From positions 1,838,001 through 1,902,000 of the forward strand of contig NC_041784.1 in the NCBI RefSeq assembly GCF_900090045.1: a stretch of 64,000 nucleotides of DNA, given 5' to 3'. Below the pieces are notes generated by a model. It ran no database searches. It was given only the letters and a program-made list of their open reading frames with translations, and was not told the origin of the DNA. The translations under genes and the position numbers were made by a program. The stretch comes from Plasmodium malariae. Its lineage: Eukaryota; Apicomplexa; Aconoidasida; Haemosporida; Plasmodiidae. Below are positions 54,601 to 64,000 of the stretch, one piece after another; within the stretch, counting starts at the first letter, position 1; each line of letters starts with the position of its first letter.

Positions 54601-56148
54601 AAATTATTTAACACGAATTATTATAGATGATTTTTTTGTAAAATTACTTTAATGTTATAATGATTATTTAGTTTTATTATATATAATAATATCTCATTAA
54701 TTATCATTTGTAATATATAAATTTCTTTTAGTCAAACTATTGTTTAAAATTGCGGATTTTATTATATTTTGTGTAAATCAAAATATTTAAAGAACAATCC
54801 TTATTTATTATTATAATATATTATATTAATTATTTCCTAGGAAGTATTGTAATTGGTTTTATTTATTATCTTATTTTAATTTTTCTTTTTTACATTTAGA
54901 AAGAAAATTTGGATTATTACCCTTTTAATAGTTTTTATGTAAAGGTTAATGCGGGTAATGTTTTAGACAATGAAAAAAAACTTTGATATGATATATATTT
55001 TCTTATACAAACAGTGAAAGTGATGATGTATATATTTATCGTGAATAAGTTCTAGAAACTTTTATATATTATATGAATCTGAAAATAGTAATTTGTAAAG
55101 TGAAGATTGTTGCATATATATATGTGACATTTTTAATGAATTATAATATAAATATATCTCCCTGATCACATTTGTCTTATTTAAAAAAATGAATTATTAT
55201 TTATAAGACAAAAAATAAATATTTACACATAAAAAAAATGTGTTTTTTAATTAATTTATTCTACATTAGTATTATATATTTTGTTGAACATAAAGAAAAG
55301 TAGTAACTTCAACATAAGGATTTAACAACATATGTAAAATATAAAATTACTATTTACATATCTTAATATGAAAGATAAAAAGAAAATAATAATAATAAAT
55401 GGGATAAAGTTAAAATGCTTAATCCATGAATGTCATATAGCGTTTTTGTTTCTAATATAACAGATGTAATTCTATAATATATTATTTTTTTATTCACCCA
55501 AAATATATGATCTGAAAAAATAAATATTTCTTTATAAACAATAGATTTCTAGAATAAAAAATATTATTAAATTAATTTTATATTTGATTTAAATAATAAA
55601 ATGTTCGTGATACTATTTTTTTCAATAAAAAGTGGTTTTCATTATTATACAACAAGAACGTTTATAATTCACTAGATGAATTAATAAAAAGAAGAAAATT
55701 ATAAAACATAATAATATTAAATATTTAGAAATATACATATATATTAAAATATAAAACAAAAAAATAAATGAAAAAATAATGGATTAAAAACTTACTAAAA
55801 TAAATAGTCGAAATCTGACTTTGCAGAAATAACTAAAACAAAGCTATGTTGGAGATTTTCCAACATATATATAAAAAAAAAAAAATGAATAATTTAAAAA
55901 TTTACAATTTTTATAGCACTAACAAAAAATTAATTATATGAATATGCACTAAAAACATAAATGATATATTTATATTATGGAAAACAATGATAATATTAAA
56001 CTAATTTTGTTAGATAAAAGTTTAATATAATTCATATATTACATATAGGCTGGGAATTTTTATGTATATATACTTAAACATAGAACGTTTTATGAATATT
56101 GAGATATCTTAATTTATAGACTTTGAAGAATCACACTTTAATATGCTC
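51676..56148. other. Noncoding spacer between convergent relics
   Basis: No gene seen. A short piece near 53855-53890 resembles the 19.05 and 48.58 kb landmarks. Confidence 0.6.
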
Positions 56149-57290
56149 CTAATGAGATTTAAAATATTTCCTTGTACTTAATGATTGGTCATCTTTACGC
56201 ATATCAAGATTTTTCGATACTTTAATAAAAAAATAAATTAATGATAATATGGATAGTACACCTAATATTGGAACTCCTGGAAGAGAATTTATTGACATAA
56301 AGATAGATAACGATCCAAAGGCCACTACTGAAAATGGAATAAAAATATAAATAATATTTTTAATATTTACTTCAAATATACCTCCATATTCATCTGCAGT
56401 TTTACACATATAATCTAATAGTTTTGCTATTTACCTCTCAAAAATTTCATCTAATTTATTCAAATATTTAAGTATTGTTGGTAACCTATTTTGTTTTTCC
56501 GATAAATATTTTTTTATTCGAATAAGTCCTTCATTTAATTTTCTGTTCCTATATCATGATTTTTATCAAATAATTCTGAATCATAGTAATTCTCCACTTA
56601 GTCTATAAAATCTGTTGAATTAGTTGATTTTTTATTTTTTTCACCATGTATTAACATTGTAATATCCTATAGTTCATTATCTGTCATCAGGAAATTAAAA
56701 TCCTTTCCAAAAGCATAATCTTTTTCATTTTCTATATCACTATTTTCATCAGATATTACTGAATCATAGTAATTGTCCGACTAATCTAAACGTTCTAATG
56801 TAATAGTTGATTTTTCATCATTGTCATCATGAACAAACGTTATAATAGATTCTAATTTACCATCATCTATATTTAAGAAATTAAAATCTCCTACAAAATT
56901 GTGTGTTTTATTTTCTGTTTTATTTATATTTTCTCTTAATGCTGTCATTAATTGTTCATGATTTACATCTGTTTCTGTATATAATGATTTGCTTACTCTT
57001 ATGTGTAATGAATTATTTGTGTTGACTTTTTTATTGCACAAATATCCAGAGGTATTTATCTAAAAATTATGTTATATATTTAATTTATAAAAAATTATCA
57101 ATTTTTCAACATAAATATAATATTAGTTTTAAAATGAAAATATAATATTACAAAAAAGTTATAAAAATGTCTGAACTGAATAATTATCTTACTTCATGTG
57201 ATTTCTGGAATACAAATATTTATAAGTAAGAGAGGATAAGTTTATTGGATTATACCATTGTATATAATTTATTTATATAGATGCTAAAAT
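56149..57290 (-). pseudogene. Exported protein pseudogene with internal duplication
   Basis: Minus strand. Exon 2 starts at 57059 after ATTTTTAG and reads INTSGYLCNKK ... RVSKSLYTETD, where KSLYTE sits at the export-motif position. An acidic Asn/Asp/Glu-rich middle runs to about 56560. The C-terminal part reads in another frame: RIKKYLSEKQNRLPTILKYL, NKLDEIFER, a stop, IAKLLDYMCKTADEYGG. It then has two hydrophobic segments (IIYIFIPFSVVAFGSLSIF and GVPILGVLSILSLIYFF) and ends at 56149. Lesions: in-frame stops after LERLD (56784-56786), after DNEL and after DFID, more stops near 56530, and a frameshift near there. The middle holds an imperfect repeat of about 62 codons (annotated separately). 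A leader remnant (TYPLLLINICIPEIT) followed by GTAAGAT lies at about 57190-57285, also broken. Family function unknown. This relic occupies the slot matching the Pv-fam-d relic of the left block but does not resemble it. Confidence 0.65.
56578..56884 (-). repeat. Imperfect tandem duplication of ~186 bp inside the pseudogene
   Basis: Copy 1 starts at about 56882 with NFLNIDD and ends near 56758 at NYYDS. Copy 2 starts at about 56696 with NFLMTDNE and ends near 56578 at NYYDS. Both contain EKST / KKSTN followed by a short acidic run, then a stop codon, then x-x-NYYDS. The stop (TAG in copy 1, TAA in copy 2) falls at the same repeat position. Confidence 0.7.
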
Positions 57291-59699
57291 TTTTCTGAGA
57301 ATAGAATTTTTATTTATACAAGTTTTTTGATAATAATTAAAAATATAAATGTTATAAAATTTTCTTTATGTTTTTTTTTTCTTTTTATTATGTAAAACTC
57401 TTTAATTTTCTCTCGTTAATGATAGTTACAACATATATTCTAAATATACGTGAATATATTGATTAAACGAGGGTATTTTAGTAAATCTTCCACTTAAAAA
57501 TATAAATTATAATAATATATTTAAAAAAGTGTCTTAAAAATCAAAATTAAACTAATAATAATTATATAATAATAACTGCCACAACACATGCTGTAAATAA
57601 ATTATTTCAAAATATTTATATAATTTTTTGTGTTAACAACACAATGTTTTGCTAATTTTGTTAAAATGTGTAATAAAATTGCATGCTATGGTTCTATATG
57701 TAAATTCAACTCTAAAATGTGACATTTAAAAATTATCTGTTCGAATAATTTAATGAAAAATATTTAGGTGTTAACGAATGTTTTACAAGTGAAAATTTTT
57801 TTTTAAACATTTTTGCAACAAGCATAATAATTAAAATAGAAAAAAAAATTATTTAATAGTAATGATTTTATAGAATTTTAATGTACATTCAGCATATAAA
57901 AGATTAACAATTTTTATTTATTTTGAGAAAAAATGCTTAATATACTATCAATAATAAAGTATATTTTATTTGAGTTTATATTATATAAGATAAATTAAAG
58001 TTTGATTTTTTTACACAAAATAAAAAATGTAATTTTATTAATTTGTTGTGTTATTAAGAGCCTTTAATATTTATTTATAAATTTTAATAATAAATATAAG
58101 AAATTATATTAATAAAAATTTGAATAAAAAAGAATTTTTTTAAAAATTGTTTTGAAATTTAAATAATATATATTTAAAAAAAAAAAAAATAATAATAATT
58201 GATCACACATATAAAACAAATTTAAAGCACAAATGAACGAAAAATTGTATTTTGCTCGATTCTTTCCTTGTTTATATGATATACGATTCTGTTATTTATA
58301 CAACTAATAATACATTTGAGAGATAATTATTTTTATTAACTAATTTTTTTTCATAATAAAAATATCCAATTATAAAAAGCAATTTAAGAATATTTTTCAT
58401 TTTTTACTTAACAATTAAATTGCACTAAGCACAAAGAAAATATAAAATATAACAAAAATATAAAAAGAGTTAGTATGTTTTATAGCTTTAAAATTAATTT
58501 ATACGAAAAATAAAAATAAAAAAGAGAAATTTCGATACACCTATATTTTACTTCTCAGTTCTTAAATTTTTTAGAAACTTTAATATTATATTATAGAATA
58601 ATTATAAAGTGTTATATAAGAATCAATATCTATTATTCTGTTATATATTTTTAAGAATAATTAAAACATTATATATATATGTATATATATATTTTTTTTT
58701 TAATTTTTATGAAGGCCAAAGTTTCTAAAATAACGGATGTAATATACTATTATAAAGTGTGTTATACAGATGTAGTACGCACTTATTAAATGTACATTAT
58801 TTCCATAATTTACTTATTAATTAAAGAATGATTATAATACGTGTTGAATTATACATTAGGCTAATAAAAAAATTCATTAATCCTTGTATTTCATTATACG
58901 AATAAAAAAGCATTATTCAACATAAGATATAACTTTATATGTTAATATAAAAGAAGAAGAAAATTTTAGAAAGTGTAGTAATTTTTTATTTTCCATGTTG
59001 AGGTAAAAATGTTATTATTAAACGTACGAAAGTAAACTATTCTTAATTATAACGTAATATTATATTTCTATATATAAATAAAATTTTAATATTGAATTAA
59101 AAAAAAGTATTTTAAACAAAATAATTACTTAAGATGGAAAATTATTAAGGAATAATATATTTGTATAATTAAATTAAATGCATTTTTATGTTTCTCACCA
59201 TTCTGAACAATTAGCATAACTATGATGGGAATATAGTTCTACACTTTATATTATGTATTAATATAATATTATATATATATAAATAATATACATTTTAAAT
59301 AAATAATTCATAAATGGAACACTTCTTATAATTTCATACAAAAAATTAGTTATTAAGAAATAAAAAAAAAAAAAACATTGCATACATTTTCATGAATTGT
59401 TATGCTAATATTTAATATATAAAAATATATTATTTATTTTATATAAATAATTATTTGACTATATTTATTAAATTAAATATTAATATATCTCCACTACATG
59501 TATTCTGATAAAAATAAAAAAAAAAATCTATATAATTGGAATATGTTTTAAGTATATTTATTACAATCTTCATAATTCTGAGTGATTTTACTATTTTATA
59601 TTACTCATAATTTTATATTTTTCTTTTTCTTTGTTTCATTATTCTCTTACAGAATTTATGAATTTTGTTTCATTGACATATGATTTCTCTTAAATATGA
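57291..59699. other. Noncoding spacer
   Basis: Nothing recognisable; homopolymer A and T tracts. Confidence 0.6.
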
Positions 59700-62600
59700 T
59701 CTGAATATATTTCGGATATATTCTTATCAATTTCTTGAGTGTATTTTTCTTTTATTTCACCTGATTTGTCATTTTTGTTATAACTTTCTATGTAATCACT
59801 ATATATATATCTTTTCTTATCAAATCTTCTGTATCCTATGTAAAACTATCTCCCTCTTTATAATTATGAATTTCGATATTTACAGTACTTTCAAAAGCTT
59901 TGCCGTTTGTTTCAACTATGTTTTCTGATATCTATGATTTTTCCTTTGAATGTTGATCTTCTGTTCATTCTTTCAATTATCCAAATTTAATTCCCTATTT
60001 TTTATATTCTCCTCTGTTTTATATTTTTCTAATACCGTCATTAGTACTAATATACACAATATTGCTAATAATATTTTTTTGTTATATTTATATAATTCTT
60101 CACAACTTTGTTGGTGTTTCAGTTTTTCTATATTTATTAGTGATATATTATCGTTAGTTTCTTCAGTTTCATATTCATTTTCTGTCTTTTATATTTCTTA
60201 TAAGAATATATTAAACTGCTGCTGTTTAATATACTGTTCCATGAAAATGCCCTTTTTTGATATCCATTCTCTCCATATATTTTTTTTTCTTTCTAAGTTG
60301 TCAATTCCATTATTTTCATTTGAAGGTTTTTTTTCCAATTCTTTCTATTTTTCTAGGTAAGCTTGTTATTCCTTTATCCATTCATTTTTCAAATTATTAA
60401 GCCATTATACTTTTTTCAGTTTTTTATAAAGATGTTTGCACCTTTCTATCCATTTATTTCACAGAATTGTTTTTTCTCCGTGTTATTGTTACTTTTATTA
60501 TTTTATCATTTAATTTGTATCTGTTTTATATTTTTTTGTGAAATCGTCTAGGCATATTTCTAAAAATTGTCCTTTGTTGTGTTTCCATTCTTCTTTTATG
60601 CATCGTTACAATACTTGCATATGTATTTCTATAATAGCCTTCGTTCTTTCCTTTTTTTTTTTTTTTTTTTGGAACGATTATATCGTTTACTTTGTTATGT
60701 TGACGAGATTTTTTTTTTTTTTTTATGGTTTCTTCATTATCTTATATCTCAGTATCCTTAGGAATATTATACTGTGGACGTTCTAAATAATCATTTGTCG
60801 AATATTTTTTCATCCTTTCTAAATTTGACGGTATTGCTAGTATTTTTCGATATTGTAATTATTTTTTAATCTTTTTTTTATTACTGAATAATGATCCCAT
60901 GAAAATATACTAAAATATATGAAGAAATAATATTATAAAAGAAATTAATATAATAAACAAAAAAAGAATTATATTTTTAATATTTAACTTTTATTTTACC
61001 TTAATAGAAAAGGATAGATACACTCATAATTACGAAGATTATCAAAATAGTTGATATGTGTATTGTTGATAGATTTCTTTTATGTGCAATATCGGGTGAT
61101 AAAACAGTTGGCTTTTCCTGGAAATAAAAATGATACATTATCATTTGTAATTGCATTTGTAATAGATATAATATTTAATGTAGTTATTACAAATGATAAT
61201 TATAAGTAGAACAAATGTTATATGGCTCAGCAGAGAAAGTATAAATATCAGCACAATTTTGTGTTATAGGGGGATATTCACCATTAGAGGACTCAAAATC
61301 CTTAATTATAGGGTGCTCTTCAAAAAGTTGCCATAATTTGGAGGGGTAATGAATATTCTCTTAATTTTCAAGAAATAGATGAAAATGATGAATCTGTTTG
61401 AACAAAGACTTGATTAATATCTGGAATTTCAGAATCAGCAGATATGGAATAAGAAAGAATATGTGTAATTTTTTTATTTTATGGAGAATGTTCACTAGTA
61501 GAATCTTGATAGTGTTGAAAAGGTGTGGTAAACTCAATAACTGTAAGTTCTGTATCTTCGCTATCAATTAGAGATTTAAGAACTGCATTTTGTTGTGTAG
61601 GTTGGGTATTTGAAGGAAAATTGGATGATTCAGATACAAAAGAACATGGGATATCTTCAGAAATTGGATCTTGATTAACAGTTATTGTATTCGTAATATA
61701 AATTAAGTAGGTTCAGGATGTGCGATATTTGTTAACGAGAATTTTATTAGGTATAAAAATACGAGTAGTATTAATTTTAGACATTACCTGGATCTCCGTT
61801 TCTTGAGATGTATCTTTTACAGATGAGCCATTATTGAGACTTAAAGGTTGGAATTTATGTTTATTTTTAGTTCTTCTTGTTGTATTTTCTGAATACATAA
61901 CTTTCGAGATTTTTATTTTCTCATAGGATTTACTTGAATTAGGTAAAGAGGCTTGATTTCAATATTTTGGGTATTTTGATACAGGTTTATACCTTTTGGA
62001 TTTATATCTTTATATTCCTTCGATCTCAGAATTACCTAAGTCGTTATCACTTTTGTTTTTTTTTTTTTACATTATGTGTTCCTATATATTCTTGGGAAGA
62101 CAGATTTTGATTTTGAAGAAAGTTTACAATATAATAGATTCAGTAAGGATTAGTTACATTTTTAAAATAAAGATTTGTTAACACATTGAAACCCTTTGGA
62201 AATGTATTTTTATTAGCAGGAATTTTTTTACTGTAATCAGTTATAAAATTTCTATGTTAATGGGAATAATTCTTATTATGTTCAATCCACTATGCTAAAG
62301 TTATACTGTGATATTTGCAAAATTCACTTTTACTACATTGTTCTAGAGGTTTTTACCACTCCTGTGTCTTAATATCTAGTAATATTATATATATATTCAT
62401 GATATTCTTTTTTCTTTACACAAAATAGGTTAATATTATGTTTTACTTCAAAAAGGTGTATAAGTTAATCTGTTAAAATTATAGGAAAATCTCCTTACTT
62501 TTGAAAAGGATTATTAAAGTGCACTTTTAAAGTTGCATAATATACTTACCATTCACTTAAACCATATTTTGTCTCATAAAATTTTTTTTTAATAATGAGA

Positions 62601-62760
62601 TATAAACCCAAGTCTATGCACTTTTTTACGAAATCATTTTCATTTTATGTATTCCTCAATATTTATAACCTACTTATAATATTTTGTGTAATTTTCGTAA
62701 ATTCCTCATAATAGTTAATCGTTTTAATGTTTGACTTTGAGGTTTAGCTCCCTAATGAAT
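59700..62760 (-). pseudogene. STP1: STP1 pseudogene, heavily damaged
   Basis: Collinear with the intact STP1 at 32485-35081. N-terminal relic (about 62480-62640): CIDLGLYLIIKKKF ... KVHFNNPFQK ... FPIIL, matching the conserved N-terminal block, and a later relic of the Cys/Lys-rich part. A Ser/Thr/Pro-type stalk relic follows (about 61190-62000, e.g. SLNNGSSVKDTSQETEIQ). The membrane exon relic is about 61000-61117 (acceptor CAG; STILIIFVIMSVSILFY, a stop, then a GTAAAA donor). Exon 4 starts at 60909 after TTTTAG and reads YIFMGSLFSNKKKIKK, a stop, ILAIPSNLERMKKYSTNDYL, then the tail with many stops and frameshifts. Near 59900 ENIVETNGKAFESTVNIEIH still aligns with the end of the intact tail. 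Several poly(T) expansions (60650-60670, 60711-60722) fall inside it. The open frames on the plus strand between 59680 and 60790 are antisense shadows. Confidence 0.85.
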
Positions 62761-64000
62761 AAAAAATTAAGAGAAACTATCAAACCATTAATTTATGCTA
62801 TGGCTGTTTTTCCTCTTTGTATAACTAAATTGCGGTGAGACATAACATATGCATATATGTTTACATATTAGAAGACAAATTTATCCTTTTTTATTATGGG
62901 ATTGTATTACTACATACAAGTACGCATACACCATCTGAACGAAAAATTATAATTTACAACTTAGTGGTATTATATTTAAATTTTTATATATTAAATAAAA
63001 CTATATAATTGGAACTACATGAGATCTTAAGTAAAAAGTTGTAAAATAATTGAATGCATTATTATTTTTTTATGAACTTGATAATTATTTACACTTTAAA
63101 CAAATATATTAGATATAGAGATATATCTTAATGTTATATTGATGTTATAGTAAAATATATAAATTTGTCTAAAATTAATATATAATTTATAAACAGAAAG
63201 AAAAGCAACGAACAATGGAAAATTATATATAAGTAAGATTAATAGATAATATGAGAACTCATTTGTAAAATTATCATTTTTATTTATGTGTTACACTTTG
63301 TTATAATTATTTATACATACACATAAAAATTGTCACGCGTGTGAACTTACATTATTTATTTTGCCTTTTGTGTACATTACAAAAATTGATTATTTATAAA
63401 TACCATAAGTGTTAATATTGGTAGTGCATTTTTATTAATTGCGTTACATTTATAATTTATTCTTTATATAAACTATTATTGTAATATATTTAGTTTTTTA
63501 ATACTTTTCATAATTTAACAGAGTACATGTATATATGATAATTAATAATATATGAATTAATCTAAGTTTATGCTATAATCGTAATGCCCATATACTACTA
63601 AAGCGGCCATATAACAAATAATCAATATTAAATATCTCAATAAAAAATTAAATATTTGCTGTATATATTATTTCAATGACCAAATTAAAAAAAATATTTT
63701 TTTTGTTGCTTATACATGTGTATTATCTGTCTTTTCCTATTTTTACTATTAAATATAAATAATATTGTAAGGAATAAAATTTTAATTAATTATGTTTATG
63801 TTTATAATATAAATTATTATATAAAAAATTTTAGGAAATTATTCAAATAAGTGAAAAATTATTAGATTATATTAACAACAAATTAAATGTACTATATGTG
63901 GTTATAAAAATGAAAGTTTAATATATTATGAATTTATGTTAAAAAAAAATAAGATAATTTCATATATTTAGAAAAAAAAAAATATATATATATATATATT
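62761..64000. other. Noncoding, upstream flank of the STP1 pseudogene
   Basis: Matches the upstream flank of the intact STP1 over about 62.97-63.26 kb. No gene. The window ends in poly(A) and (TA)n with no telomere repeat. Confidence 0.55.

Noticed and set aside
59680..60790. Several plus-strand open frames rich in Phe/Ser/Leu
   Set aside because: They lie antisense to the STP1 pseudogene tail exon; the Lys/Asn-rich sense strand gives Phe/Ile/Ser frames on the other strand.
61361..61567. 68-codon minus-strand frame in Leu/Ile/His-rich sequence
   Set aside because: A frame within the STP1 pseudogene stalk region; not a separate gene.
63960..64000. Possible telomere-proximal repeat at the window end
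   Set aside because: Only poly(A) and TA repeats; no heptamer telomere repeat.

Overview
The window is eukaryotic and extremely A+T-rich. It has long low-complexity spacers, poly(A)/poly(T) and (TA)n tracts, and sparse, short two-exon genes with GT...AG introns. The proteins belong to subtelomeric exported families of Plasmodium: an STP1 surface protein, a PHIST protein, fam-l relics, a Pv-fam-d relic and small two-TM exported proteins. The combination of STP1 and fam-l points to the Plasmodium malariae clade (P. malariae / P. brasilianum); P. ovale is the second choice. This species call rests on remembered family features, not on a search. No telomere repeat, rRNA, tRNA or housekeeping gene was seen, so this is the interior of a subtelomere.

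Four genes look intact once spliced. (1) A PHIST-domain exported protein on the minus strand (3276-4378). (2) A two-exon exported protein on the plus strand (16428-17496). (3) A four-exon STP1 on the minus strand (32485-35081). (4) A second two-exon exported protein on the plus strand (46133-46928), a diverged paralogue of gene 2. In each case the visible open frame is only one exon. I placed the first exons from a short hydrophobic leader followed by a splice donor, and from frame agreement with the downstream acceptor.

The rest of the recognisable content is decayed. There are fam-l pseudogenes at 11.8-12.8 kb and 41.4-42.4 kb (plus). An unclassified exported-type pseudogene lies at 22.7-23.25 kb (plus) and a Pv-fam-d pseudogene at 27.6-28.0 kb (minus). 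An exported-protein pseudogene lies at 50.9-51.7 kb (plus). An exported-protein pseudogene with an internal duplication lies at 56.1-57.3 kb (minus). A heavily damaged STP1 lies at 59.7-62.8 kb (minus).

The main architectural observation is that the window reads as two diverged, same-orientation copies of a block of about 28-30 kb. The order is fam-l pseudogene (+), two-exon exported gene (+), another exported relic (+), a minus-strand exported relic, then STP1 (-). The left copy runs from about 11.8 to 35.5 kb and the right copy from about 41.4 to 63.3 kb. Equivalent landmarks are offset by about 29.6 kb at the fam-l end and about 27.3-27.8 kb at the STP1 end, and noncoding flanks match too. 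In the left copy STP1 is intact; in the right copy it is dead. The two middle relics occupy equivalent slots but are not visibly homologous, so the middle of the block has been replaced or has decayed beyond recognition.

The remaining sequence (roughly 80 percent of the window) is noncoding by eye. A few patches of less extreme base composition could be older gene remains.
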